Part shown: piece by piece, positions 5,451 to 12,820 of the stretch
Position numbering within the stretch: the first letter of the stretch is position 1
Layout of the letters: the number at the start of each line of letters is the position of its first letter
Assembly (NCBI GenBank): GCA_964523015.1
Contig: CAZFXN010000063.1
Span: 1-12,820 of the forward strand
Length of the DNA: 12,820 nt
Source: JAWXBT01 sp964523015
GTDB taxonomy: Bacteria; Bdellovibrionota_C; UBA2361; J135
Reading direction: 5' to 3'
Position numbers and translations under genes: made by a program
Notes under the pieces: model-generated
The model's database searches: none
What the model was told of the DNA's origin: nothing
Seen by the model: the letters and a program-made list of their open reading frames with translations, nothing else

Positions 5451-7118
5451 ATGCTTCAACAAGAGATCGTAATTGATACGCCGAAGCGGCAGACTCGCGA
5501 TGAGATGAATTTAGCGGAATTCCCGTTAACTCTGCTATCTACAAGATCAGATCCTAAAATTAAAACTCTTGAGTTCCGTGATCACATTCGAGGTAAAAAC
5601 GGAGATCTTGTAAATCGAGAATGGATCATAACAGGAGCTGATAAATTTGGACTTCCCACAGCTTCTGATGACGAGGTGTTAATCGGATTATTAAAGCTCA
5701 GTGTCGACCAAGGATTTAACGATAGAAAGGTTTATTTCACTCGCTATGAGCTTTTAAAAACTTTGCAGTGGACTACTGAGGGTCGAAGTTATCAACGGCT
5801 TATGAAGGCACTTGATAGGTTAAGTGGGGTACGGATTAAAGCAACCAATGCTTTTTTTGATAACTCATCAAAGACTCATAGCACAGTCAATTTTGGCATT
5901 ATTGACGCTTATGAGGTTAATGATGGACGGGATATTTCGGGACGAGAGAGTGGATCAAGTTTCTTTCTTTGGAGTGAAGTTCTCTTTAAATCATTCCAAG
6001 TTGGGTACATTAAAAAACTCGATTTAACCTTCTATTTAGCCCTTAAAAGCGCGGTTTCTAAGCGGATGTTTCGCTACCTTGATAAACATTTCTGGTACCG
6101 ATCAAGATTAATAATGAAGGCCTTTACCTTTGCCCATGAAAAGCTAGGTATCTCAAGAAATTATAAATACCTAAGTTCAATTAGGCAGCAGATCGATCCA
6201 GCACTTGATGAACTTATTGAGCATGGTTTTTTAGCTGGGTATACATACCAGGGTAGGGGAGATAATGCTGAGATCGTTATCACCAGTAAAGCAGGTGCTC
6301 CACGTGTAAGTAATGATACTAGGGCGATCTTAAAAGGAGAGGAGGGTGCTTTCATTAAAGAAACACCATCTAAGAGCAATGTTGTTAATTTAAATGATTT
6401 AAGGACAAAAAGAGAAGATCTACAAGGAGGACAAGGAGTCGCAGAAGCGCTCACCGATTCGAATGTACAAAATATACATTCTCAAGCCGAACAAAAGCCT
6501 GAGCAAAAGCCTGCACAAAAGTCAGCGCAAAAAAGAGCCAGCTTGATTCTTGCTCTTACTGATCGTGGACTAAAACCTAAACAGGGAGAGAAGCTCCTTT
6601 CAGATCTCCCTGACCCATTACTTGATAAAGTCGCTTTAATAATTGAGTACTATGATGAGCTATGTCAGGCAGGCAGTAAGTTAGTTAATCGTAGTCCAGT
6701 TGGATTTTTATATAGAGCGGTAGAGAATCCGGTAGATTTTAATCTGCCTGGAGTAGGTGGACCTAGCGATGGTAGAAAACGCCAAGAATCATTTGGATTT
6801 GGCAGCGGGCCTTCTAACACCTTAAGTTCTAAAGTGCCTAATAAAGCTAAGTCAAACACTCAATCAGCAAGTAATTCTATAGAAATTAAGGCTCAATACT
6901 TAGTAGAACGTAAAAAGGAATCAAAGAGATTACGCCTAGATGTAGAGCCAAAAATGCTGGCTAAAATTAAAGCTGAGGTTGAGGTCGCACTCTCAAAATT
7001 TAAGGAAAACATCTCTGAGAAAAACTTCACCGAAGCTGTTGAACACGGCATCGAGGAGCGACTTTTAGCCCTATTTGCTTTTCCTAATTTTGAAGAATGG
7101 CTAAGTAAGAGGGGATAG
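5451..7118 (+). CDS. Plasmid-type replication initiator, RPA family
   Basis: A 555-residue protein resembling replication initiator protein A (RPA family, Pfam PF10134), which binds iterons and opens the origin of plasmids. The RPA domain occupies about 18-275: NLAEFPLTLLS (20-30), REWIITG (56-62), the characteristic GLPTASDDEVLIGLLKL (67-83), YEL-LKTLQW with winged-helix character (99-107), RLMKALDRLSGVRI (116-129) and a second helical half ending in HGFLAGYTY. A low-complexity linker with QKPEQKPAQKSAQK (348-361) leads to a second helical region containing RSPVGFLYRAVENP (414-427) and a charged C-terminal tail (477-555). ATG 5451 follows an in-frame TAG at 5439-5441, so it cannot extend further upstream. 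No Shine-Dalgarno is visible; Met19 (5505) is an alternative. It is transcribed away from the putative origin. I am sure of the family type, less of the C-terminal role. Confidence 0.85.
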   Translation: MLQQEIVIDTPKRQTRDEMNLAEFPLTLLSTRSDPKIKTLEFRDHIRGKNGDLVNREWIITGADKFGLPTASDDEVLIGLLKLSVDQGFNDRKVYFTRYELLKTLQWTTEGRSYQRLMKALDRLSGVRIKATNAFFDNSSKTHSTVNFGIIDAYEVNDGRDISGRESGSSFFLWSEVLFKSFQVGYIKKLDLTFYLALKSAVSKRMFRYLDKHFWYRSRLIMKAFTFAHEKLGISRNYKYLSSIRQQIDPALDELIEHGFLAGYTYQGRGDNAEIVITSKAGAPRVSNDTRAILKGEEGAFIKETPSKSNVVNLNDLRTKREDLQGGQGVAEALTDSNVQNIHSQAEQKPEQKPAQKSAQKRASLILALTDRGLKPKQGEKLLSDLPDPLLDKVALIIEYYDELCQAGSKLVNRSPVGFLYRAVENPVDFNLPGVGGPSDGRKRQESFGFGSGPSNTLSSKVPNKAKSNTQSASNSIEIKAQYLVERKKESKRLRLDVEPKMLAKIKAEVEVALSKFKENISEKNFTEAVEHGIEERLLALFAFPNFEEWLSKRG

Positions 7119-7145
7119 CAGAGAATTCCGACTTTTTGAGTGTCG

Positions 7146-7175
7146 ATCATCGAAAAGTCTTGACTTTTTGATGAT
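7146..7175. promoter_or_regulatory. 30-bp imperfect palindrome abutting the ATPase start codon
   Basis: ATCATCGAAAAGTC (7146-7159) and GACTTTTTGATGAT (7162-7175) are inverted with a single mismatch and a 2-base centre; the right arm ends directly before ATG 7176. Further copies of the half-site GACTTTTT/AAAAAGTC occur at 7130-7137 and 7184-7191. It could be an operator for an autoregulator, a terminator-like hairpin after rep, or an RNA hairpin masking the start of the ATPase gene. Confidence 0.55.
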
Positions 7176-8324
7176 ATGGCTGTAAAAAGTCGTATGAAAA
7201 GACGTATCACCCAGTTCATCAAGAAAGATCTAGAGAGAAAAATTGTACTACTTAGTGGACCACGCCAAGCTGGTAAAACGACTTTGGCCAAGTCTTTATC
7301 TGATAATTACGCTTACTTAAACTATGATTTTGCTGAAGATAGAATTTCTATTTCTAAGATGTTGTGGCCAAAAGATGTGGAAATAGTGATTTTAGACGAA
7401 CTACACAAGATGCCAAATTGGAAGCGTTGGCTGAAAGGAGTTTATGATGTTTTAGCTCCATCGAAAAATTCACCAAGTATAATCGTAACTGGTAGTGCCA
7501 GGTTGGATACTGCTAAAAAAATGGGAGACTCTTTGGCTGGGAGGCATTTTAATTACCGTCTCAATCCACTGTGCATGAAGGAGTTGGATGAAAATGTCCA
7601 TAATCCTTTACTGAGTTTGATGAAATTTAGTGGTTTTCCGGAGCCTTTTATTGAGAGGGACCTGGATTTTTATAAAAAATGGCAGATTTCACATCTAGAT
7701 ATAATTCTTAGGCAAGATCTACTAGATCTAGAGCAGGTAACAAAAATTAATCAAATTGAAACTCTGGTTGAACTCTTAAGACACAAAGTTGGCTCTCCTT
7801 GCTCCTACACTTCACTTGCCGAAGACTTGCAAGTAGCTCACACTACAGTTAAGAGGTGGCTCACGATATTAGAGAATCTTTTTATTATTTTCAAAGTTTC
7901 TCCGTATCATAGAAATGTAGTAAGAGCTTTGTCAAAGATGCCAAAGTACTATTTCTACGATATTGGAAGGGTTCCAGATCAAAAAGGTGCTAGATTTGAA
8001 AATCTTGTTGCTTTGAATCTAGCCAGCGAAATAGATTTTTTAAGAGATACTAAAGGCAGGAAATTGAGCCTGAATTATCTTAGAGATAAAGATGGACACG
8101 AGATCGATTTCGTAATAGTCGAAGAAGGTAATCTACACATGGCAGTCGAGAGCAAGTGGTCTGAAACATCGCCAGATTCATCGTTCAGATCTTTTTTCGA
8201 AGACGGAAAGCTTAAAGCTCGAAAATATATACAAATTGTTGCTGAAGCAACAGCAACAAAAGAATTTGATTTTGGATTAAGGATAGAACCAGCTGAAAAA
8301 TGGTTAAAGAGTTTTATTCTTTAA
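7176..8324 (+). CDS. AAA_14/DUF4143 P-loop ATPase
   Basis: A 382-residue ATPase of the widespread AAA_14 plus DUF4143 architecture, whose biological role is not established. N-terminal ATPase domain: Walker A GPRQAGKTT (28-36), Walker B EIVILDELHKM (69-79) and the sensor-like TGSARLD (105-111). A winged-helix-like segment follows (about 208-240, SYTSLAEDLQVAHTTVKRWL). The C-terminal DUF4143 region carries a PD-(D/E)XK-like pattern GHEIDFVI...AVESKW (307-328), also seen in relatives. The ATG at 7176 has no ribosome binding site and touches a palindrome; Met7 (7194) is an alternative start with equally poor context. It lies 57 bp after rep on the same strand. Such genes are frequently mobile, so it may have travelled with the plasmid-type initiator, but a shared function is not shown. 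Confidence 0.85.
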   Translation: MAVKSRMKRRITQFIKKDLERKIVLLSGPRQAGKTTLAKSLSDNYAYLNYDFAEDRISISKMLWPKDVEIVILDELHKMPNWKRWLKGVYDVLAPSKNSPSIIVTGSARLDTAKKMGDSLAGRHFNYRLNPLCMKELDENVHNPLLSLMKFSGFPEPFIERDLDFYKKWQISHLDIILRQDLLDLEQVTKINQIETLVELLRHKVGSPCSYTSLAEDLQVAHTTVKRWLTILENLFIIFKVSPYHRNVVRALSKMPKYYFYDIGRVPDQKGARFENLVALNLASEIDFLRDTKGRKLSLNYLRDKDGHEIDFVIVEEGNLHMAVESKWSETSPDSSFRSFFEDGKLKARKYIQIVAEATATKEFDFGLRIEPAEKWLKSFIL

Positions 8325-8357
8325 TTAAAAGAAGTTGATGTTTTTTAGTAAAAAAAC
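8317..8357. terminator. Candidate bidirectional terminator between convergent genes
   Basis: Two adjacent AT-only hairpins: TTCTTT-AATTA-AAAGAA (8317-8333), which includes the ATPase stop codon, and GTTTTTT-AGTA-AAAAAAC (8340-8357). Runs of T occur on both strands. They lie between the convergent ATPase and methyltransferase genes, where a shared terminator would be expected. The absence of GC pairs keeps confidence low. Confidence 0.4.
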
Positions 8358-8393
8358 TAGTGAATAAAAATCGACTACATCGAGGGTCTAAAG

Positions 8394-9404
8394 CTATCTC
8401 TTTTTCGCGATGATAATCACCCCAGACGTTATAAGATCCTCCTCAGATAAATCTTTAAACCGCGGAGCAACCTCTTCAGTTTTAATTCCTGATCGATCCG
8501 TTGTCCTATCAACAGCCAAAATTTCAAATCCTCTCATTTTCATATGATCAATGTGTACTGAGCAGGGGGCTCGGTTTAAAAGATACGGCCTATTTCCCCT
8601 GGTGATCTTCCATCTAAGATCACTAACTCCCCAGTGACCATTCCATTTATCTGTAATGCCGTGGGATCTAAAATCTATTTGGTGCGACATTACACCCCCT
8701 ACAGCAAGTAAATCATACATTGCTTGATAGGTCGTAAAGAGATCATCAACATGCTCTAAAACTGCTTGAGAAAATATTAGATCAACTGAGCCAGCTACAT
8801 TAAGCTTCGCTACACTCTTATTTTCATTATTATTCTCTCTATTCCATGATGGTAGATATTGGACCGCCCCCTGTTCGTTTGATGAACTAAGAGATCCTAA
8901 CTCGCTTAGTAATCTGTCAATGTTAGGCTTAGCTAGGGATTCAGCAAAAACGTGATCTGGTAATATATGATGAGGGAATGAATAATCTTTAAGAATTGGC
9001 CGTATTTCAGCAAACTCCACTTCATTAGGGATTGGAGCACGGGTATTAAAAAGATCCACTAATTGAAGTAGGATTTCACAGTTTCTCTCATTATTTGCAT
9101 AGCGCGACACATCTAAAGCGATGTATTTTTTTGCTCCGCAAAGTAGGGCAGCAATGCCGGTTCCAATTGAATCTCCAGGTCCAAATTCAGCCACGATATT
9201 AAATGCGGATGTTCCGTTCTTAGCTAAGCCGTCCTGATCAAAGCACCCAGCCTCATATAATTTCACTAAATGTCTAAGCCATACTGAATAGCAGTACCTA
9301 GCTGAAACACTGCCACCAGTTTTTCTTGTCGATCCTAAATAAGAGAGCCCCGGAATGTACGAAACAATACCCTTAAGAATGGCTATTTTAGGAGAGAGAG
9401 ACAT
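8394..9404 (-). CDS. Class I SAM-dependent methyltransferase
   Basis: A 336-residue cytosolic protein with a Rossmann-type methyltransferase core. Motif I is VAEFGPGDSIGTG (71-83), followed by the acidic end of strand 2, YIALDVS (94-100). A long insert (about 115-200) separates this from the motif IV region, SVDLIFSQAVLEHVDDL (206-222), and from MSHQIDFRSHG (239-249). This arrangement is common in methyltransferases annotated as acting on polysaccharides or small molecules; the substrate cannot be inferred. A TTG at 9419 would add five residues, but ATG 9404-9402 is preferred; neither start has a good Shine-Dalgarno. It is the last gene of a leftward group with the hydrolase (57 bp upstream) and the DUF4105 gene. 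Confidence 0.8.
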   Translation of the reverse strand: MSLSPKIAILKGIVSYIPGLSYLGSTRKTGGSVSARYCYSVWLRHLVKLYEAGCFDQDGLAKNGTSAFNIVAEFGPGDSIGTGIAALLCGAKKYIALDVSRYANNERNCEILLQLVDLFNTRAPIPNEVEFAEIRPILKDYSFPHHILPDHVFAESLAKPNIDRLLSELGSLSSSNEQGAVQYLPSWNRENNNENKSVAKLNVAGSVDLIFSQAVLEHVDDLFTTYQAMYDLLAVGGVMSHQIDFRSHGITDKWNGHWGVSDLRWKITRGNRPYLLNRAPCSVHIDHMKMRGFEILAVDRTTDRSGIKTEEVAPRFKDLSEEDLITSGVIIIAKKR

Positions 9405-9461
9405 AACCCACGTTATCAAGTATTTAAACGGTTAGAAATTGATAAAGTAGAGCGCAAATGG

Positions 9462-10340
9462 CTATTTGCAGTGCTTGCTTAAATACTCAACAAATTTAAG
9501 CCGATAATTTTCATCGGCCAGAGCACCGGCATGTTGAGCACCCTGAACTTCCCATAAATCTTTCGGTGTTCCTGCCTGATCAAATAGTTTTTTACTATGA
9601 TGATAAGGGACGATCGGATCATTCGTACTGTGTAGTAATAATAATGGAATAGGGGAAATTTTAGCGATCGCTTTTAGTGGGTCATAGGTAGTATCAATGG
9701 TGCTTGATAGAGGAATTTGAAACGGCCAGGTGATCCAAAAATGGGCAATTTTTTCCTGCACAATAGAGCGATACGATGAAAAACTGCTCTCGGCAATTAG
9801 GGCACAGATATTCGGCTTTAATGTCGTATTGGCAACAGTACTGATTGCAAGGGCCCCACCTAAACTTTGGCCAAAAACGACAATTTTTTTATTTCTAACC
9901 CGGGCATCGTTGATCATAAATGCTAGCACGTCATCGATGTCACCTAAGATCGGTTTTAGTTTAGGAGTGCCCCCCGAGTCTCCATACCCGCGATAGTCTA
10001 ATAACAAAACATCATACCCTTTTGCTGGAAGCCAATAAACACTGCCAATGTGGGTGCTCATATTTTCAGCGTTACCGTGTAAGTAGAGCATAGTAGCTTT
10101 CGGAGGAGTATCAGATTTTAATAACCAGAGACGAAGCGATGTTCCGTCACGAGCAGGCATTTCAATCTCTTCCCAATTTAGTCCAAGTTCAGTCGGAGTA
10201 AGTAAGTATTTTTTCTGAGGATAGAAAAAAAGATCGGTGCAGGAAGTTAGAGATCCTAAGACTAAGCAGACGACTAACCAGAGTAGAATTTTTCGGTATA
10301 ATTTATGCCACATAATCGATATAGATACTGACATCAACAT
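9462..10340 (-). CDS. Alpha/beta-hydrolase lipoprotein (BEM46/ABHD13-like)
   Basis: A 292-residue serine hydrolase anchored to a membrane by lipidation. The N-terminus has a basic stretch, a hydrophobic core and the lipobox LTSC with Cys34, followed by the family-typical FFYPQKKYLLTP. Visible catalytic elements: oxyanion-hole strand YLHGNAENM (86-94), LLLDYRGYGDSGG (112-124), nucleophile elbow GQSLGG with Ser159, acid Asp241 in STNDPIVP, and His270 in GAQHAG. The natural substrate is unknown; esterase or thioesterase activity is usual for the family. ATG 10340 has AAGG about 5 bases upstream. Met10 (10313) would give a more typical lipoprotein signal of 25 residues and may be the true start. 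It begins 13 bp after the DUF4105 stop, so the two are surely cotranscribed. Confidence 0.85.
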   Translation of the reverse strand: MLMSVSISIMWHKLYRKILLWLVVCLVLGSLTSCTDLFFYPQKKYLLTPTELGLNWEEIEMPARDGTSLRLWLLKSDTPPKATMLYLHGNAENMSTHIGSVYWLPAKGYDVLLLDYRGYGDSGGTPKLKPILGDIDDVLAFMINDARVRNKKIVVFGQSLGGALAISTVANTTLKPNICALIAESSFSSYRSIVQEKIAHFWITWPFQIPLSSTIDTTYDPLKAIAKISPIPLLLLHSTNDPIVPYHHSKKLFDQAGTPKDLWEVQGAQHAGALADENYRLKFVEYLSKHCK

Positions 10341-10353
10341 TTAACCTTAAATG

Positions 10354-12285
10354 TTAAAAGTATAGATCCAGACCTAGCCAATATTCAGTAGAGTATTCTG
10401 AAAAAGTTTTCTCTCTTAGAACTTGAGCGCGGATAGCACTTTGATTAGTTACCGTTATTCGTTGTTCTAGTGCCATGCCCTCGGTGTTGTGCTCGTCGCC
10501 TAAGAGATAATAAGTAGAATAGATACTTGGATTTAAGCGCCAGCCATCAGTAATATCGAGTATTAGACCAAGATTAGGGCCAAGGCCAATCGCATAATTA
10601 TGATCGTAATGGGAGCTATACTCCAAGCTCGATTCAGCTAGAAAGTAAATAAGATTACCTTCAGATAAGCTCCAAGTGCGACCAGGCCCACCATTTACTT
10701 TGGTTATCAATTTTCGACCGTCTTTAAATTCTTGTCGGGAAATTTCAGTGTTTATTTTATACGATGTCGGCTGTACAAATTCATTTCGCGGACTAAGCGA
10801 CAAAATAGAGATCGGGGAAAAGCGTTCAAGGGCAATCTGATCGGTGTCGTTGGCGCGCAAATCAACAGCGAACATCTCGATCTCTGAGCCACTTCTAAAT
10901 CCAGCAGCTGAGTCTAGTACATCATGGTAAGCAGCTCGAAAGGCGATATCATAAAAGGAATCATGATCTCGCTGGCCCGCTTTTAGCGATAATTTTCTTG
11001 TCTTGTGGCCCTGATCAGGACGAGTAGGTTGAATGATCGGTGGTTTAGTACTAGGAACACCGGCAATCTTACTTCGGGTCTGAAGGATTTGATATGCGCG
11101 CTGATCTGCATTGGCCTCTGTAACTCGCCCAGAGGAGCGTTTGTAGATCAAATAGTCATAGGCGAGATCTAGTATTTCAGCTCGACTCTTGCCTGAAAAA
11201 TCTTTAAGGCTGTCTTTGTTTATATCCGTATTCGCATCAACCAAGTTTTTTGCTGCCGATTGTTCTTTGTGACTTAGATTTTTTAATCTAGAACTAAGAA
11301 TTGTATTTGGTGATGGCCTAAAGTTAACTGCACCGACTAACCCAGGCTGATCGGTAATTGCTCTTACAGTATCAACAGGGATCGTCCAAAGAAAAAACTT
11401 ATTAGTTAACTTTAAATCTGGTCGAACAACTTCCAGTAAGGACAGAAGGTGGTAAGAGCAGTTCTCGTCAAAATAGTAGTAATCAAAATTGACATAAAGT
11501 AACTCCCAGATGTGCTTGACCAGAAATCGTACCTCAGGCGCAGAGAGGTTTAATTGGTATTCCCAAATATCTCGACTTTCAATCGCCGAATATTGATTTA
11601 CCTTTTTGTAGTAGGGCAGGACGGTAAAGAATCCTTTATATCCGCCGAATAATCCCTTTAATGCATATAAAAAAGCATTTTCTTTATTCGTTGCAGCAGC
11701 ATAAGTAGCGGCATAGGCTAATAACCGCGTATCATTATTTTGGGTGGACGCATCAATCCGAAAGAGAGTATGTCCAAAAGCTGAAGCAGGATTATTTAAA
11801 AAGGCTTCAGGAAAGATCAAAGTCATTCCAACTGGGTCTAATGCGCTGAACCATTCATCAAATAAAGGACATTTAATCGGTGGTAGCTGACGAGGATCGA
11901 TCTGGAGTTTTTTTGAGAGCCACTCAAAACGTGCAGTGAAGACACATCGAGCTGGTTGTTTGCCACGGTAAATAGTAGCAGTTGAAAAGAAACTTTTAAT
12001 AGTAGCATCCAGCTCGGCTTTTGGATTCGTCTTACCGTTATCTGAGATAAAAAAAGCTGGCTCGTCTATGAGACTCGTATAACCGGGACCAATATTTGGT
12101 TTATAATGAAGTAGGGCATGCCATGTTGGATCGGCATGTATAGCCTCTTGATTTGCTTTCTCTATTAATGAAACCTGGTATAAGTCGTCTGCAAATAGTG
12201 GCTGAGTTACAAACAACGCCACGAACAATGCCACAGACAATAAGGCGGCCCAGAAACAGGCCCTTATCCACAAGAAACCTTTCAT
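10354..12285 (-). CDS. Lnb N-terminal periplasmic domain (DUF4105) protein
   Basis: A 643-residue exported protein. A signal peptide is evident (about 1-32: MKGFLWIR, a long hydrophobic stretch, then PLFADD). The DUF4105/Lnb-N domain spans roughly 140-310, with FGHTLFRID (170-178) and ENCSYHLLSLLEVVRP (274-289), the conserved His and Cys-containing motifs of the family. The C-terminal third (about 420-643) is rich in alternating beta-like segments ending in YWLGLDLYF with a terminal aromatic residue. That resembles an outer-membrane beta-barrel end, so the protein may be inserted in or attached to the outer membrane; this is inference. The family's activity is not established apart from its name-giving lacto-N-biosidase chaperone-like relatives. 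ATG 12285 has only a weak GGTAG upstream. First gene of the hydrolase-methyltransferase group. Confidence 0.8.
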   Translation of the reverse strand: MKGFLWIRACFWAALLSVALFVALFVTQPLFADDLYQVSLIEKANQEAIHADPTWHALLHYKPNIGPGYTSLIDEPAFFISDNGKTNPKAELDATIKSFFSTATIYRGKQPARCVFTARFEWLSKKLQIDPRQLPPIKCPLFDEWFSALDPVGMTLIFPEAFLNNPASAFGHTLFRIDASTQNNDTRLLAYAATYAAATNKENAFLYALKGLFGGYKGFFTVLPYYKKVNQYSAIESRDIWEYQLNLSAPEVRFLVKHIWELLYVNFDYYYFDENCSYHLLSLLEVVRPDLKLTNKFFLWTIPVDTVRAITDQPGLVGAVNFRPSPNTILSSRLKNLSHKEQSAAKNLVDANTDINKDSLKDFSGKSRAEILDLAYDYLIYKRSSGRVTEANADQRAYQILQTRSKIAGVPSTKPPIIQPTRPDQGHKTRKLSLKAGQRDHDSFYDIAFRAAYHDVLDSAAGFRSGSEIEMFAVDLRANDTDQIALERFSPISILSLSPRNEFVQPTSYKINTEISRQEFKDGRKLITKVNGGPGRTWSLSEGNLIYFLAESSLEYSSHYDHNYAIGLGPNLGLILDITDGWRLNPSIYSTYYLLGDEHNTEGMALEQRITVTNQSAIRAQVLREKTFSEYSTEYWLGLDLYF

Positions 12286-12316
12286 TTACTACCAAATAAT
12301 ATGAAGTCCATGTGAA

Positions 12317-12350
12317 AGCGCCCCCGATACCGTTAGGTACCAGGGGCGCT
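12317..12350. terminator. GC-rich hairpin between DUF3015 remnant and DUF4105 gene
   Basis: AGCGCCCC (12317-12324) pairs perfectly with GGGGCGCT (12343-12350), and inside the loop TACC-GTTA-GGTA can pair as well. On the minus strand the stem is followed by TTTCAC, a short U-tract. Lying downstream of the DUF3015 remnant and upstream of the DUF4105 gene, it is most likely the terminator separating them. Confidence 0.6.
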
Positions 12351-12358
12351 CTGTGTAC

Positions 12359-12388
12359 ATGTTTTTAGTTAAAGGTAACTAAAAACAT
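12359..12388. terminator. Perfect 13-bp hairpin downstream of DUF3015 remnant
   Basis: ATGTTTTTAGTTA (12359-12371) and TAACTAAAAACAT (12376-12388) are exact inverted repeats with a 4-base loop. It begins 29 bp after the stop codon of the leftward DUF3015 gene and is followed by the GC-rich hairpin 12317-12350, so the two may work as a tandem terminator. T-runs lie within the stem rather than after it, so it might act bidirectionally. Confidence 0.55.
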
Positions 12389-12417
12389 TTAACTCAACAG
12401 CCAACTAAGCCGTCTAA

Positions 12418-12768
12418 CTAAACTGTCTTAGAATAAACTGCTAAGACTTGGTCGTTGCTGAGAACAGTTCTTAGGCCAGTAGCAACTTGCTTAGAAGTAG
12501 CATCTTGGCTTGGAAAGATTGAGTCAAAATTGACTCGAGCTGTCTCAAAAAATAGTGGTTTATGTTCTTCACTAACACCCATCAAGCTAGCAAGTGCTTC
12601 AAGAGACTCACCGCTACCAACTGACATATCCTTAGCCAACATGGTTGAGTTAGAATCAATGAACATTGCAGTCTTCCAGCTAGAGGAAACTACACCATTT
12701 GTTGTACATCCAGAAGTGCCGGATGTTATACCAAAAGTTTGATTCCCAGAGGTGCCGTTTGTTGTAAC
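12418..12768 (-). pseudogene. DUF3015 protein gene, 5' end removed by an IS-like insertion
   Basis: The minus-strand frame ending at 12418 reads 116 residues of the DUF3015 family: it begins VTTNGTSGNQTFGITSGTSG, continues through SSSWKTAMFIDSN, then KDMSVGSGESLEALASLMGV and the C-terminal IFPSQDATSKQVATGLRTVL. Intact relatives are about 150-160 residues, with a signal peptide and a CG-rich start upstream of TTNGTSGNQTFG; that part is absent here. The family match stops at 12768, exactly where an IS3-like end begins, and the frame then runs into a TAA (12799-12801). An ATG at 12666 could yield an 82-residue remnant without a signal peptide, which is unlikely to be functional as an exported protein. 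The function of DUF3015 is unknown; relatives are predicted periplasmic or outer-membrane proteins. Confidence 0.75.
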
Positions 12769-12820
12769 TGATCTTCCCCCGAATTGGTGGACACATATTT
12801 AGTGAATGAAGATGTGTATA
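12769..12820 (+). mobile_element. Left end of a probable IS3-family insertion sequence (partial)
   Basis: From 12769 the plus strand reads TGATCTTCCCCCGAATTGG then TGGACAC up to 12794. It begins with TGA, has a central C-rich block and ends in a GTGGACAC tail. I recognise this pattern as resembling IS3-family terminal inverted repeats, which start with TG. It starts exactly where the DUF3015 match ends. The remainder of the element, including any transposase and the other end, lies beyond the window, so the family call is by terminal pattern only. Confidence 0.5.

Noticed and set aside
6161..7291. Minus-strand open frames opposite rep and the start of the ATPase gene
   Set aside because: Serine/leucine-rich antisense translations with no recognisable motif, overlapping well-supported genes.
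12264..12272. Perfect DnaA box TTATCCACA
   Set aside because: It lies inside the signal-peptide codons of the DUF4105 gene with no accompanying repeats or AT-rich region; a single 9-mer there is best explained by chance.
12286..12316. Promoter with TATTAT directly upstream of the DUF4105 gene
   Set aside because: The hexamer is only about 18 bases from the start codon and no -35 at a normal distance was found, so it was not listed as a feature.
12455..12742. Plus-strand 95-codon frame opposite the DUF3015 remnant
   Set aside because: The minus-strand reading matches DUF3015 over its entire length, so this frame is antisense noise.
1..12820. tRNA or rRNA genes
   Set aside because: No cloverleaf arms with a TTCGANTC-type loop or rRNA signature stretches were recognised by eye in the spacers; a covariance-model search would be needed to exclude them completely.

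Overview
The window looks like part of the genome of a Gram-negative bacterium, AT-rich and with relatively little intergenic DNA. Supporting this are a lipoprotein signal with a lipobox, an Lnb-N/DUF4105 periplasmic protein, a DUF3015 protein and TTG start codons. I cannot place the lineage; the DUF3015 plus DUF4105 combination would fit a delta-proteobacterium or Bdellovibrionota-like organism, but that is inference. A run of 10 N at 5416-5425 shows that this is a scaffolded draft assembly.

Left part (1-4654). All genes point left. The extreme edge holds the first ten codons of a gene that leaves the window, with a TATAAT promoter. Then come a GT87-type membrane glycosyltransferase and folC (22 bp apart, probably one operon). 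Upstream of them is a 151-bp spacer with two parS-like palindromes, and then an overlapping parA-parB pair of chromosomal (Soj/Spo0J) type.

Centre (4655-7175). A gene-free stretch of about 800 bp between the divergent parA and rep genes has the layout of a replication origin. It holds a 243-bp cluster of inverted repeats (4750-4993), a perfect DnaA box (5121-5129), an array of five iteron-like repeats with a 22-bp period (5143-5275) and two overlapping palindromes just before the initiator gene. The initiator is a plasmid-type RPA family protein of 555 aa. Downstream in the same direction is an AAA_14/DUF4143 ATPase whose start codon touches a 30-bp imperfect palindrome.

Right part (8325-12820). 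Three genes point left and look like an operon: DUF4105 protein, alpha/beta-hydrolase lipoprotein, SAM-dependent methyltransferase. They converge on the ATPase. Behind two strong hairpins lies the 3' portion of a DUF3015 gene, which is cut at 12768/12769 by what looks like an IS3-family terminal inverted repeat.

The main point of interest is the replicon module itself. A plasmid-type initiator with iterons sits beside chromosomal-type parAB, non-canonical parS-like sites and the housekeeping gene folC. That suggests a chromid, or a chromosome carrying (or using) a plasmid-derived origin.
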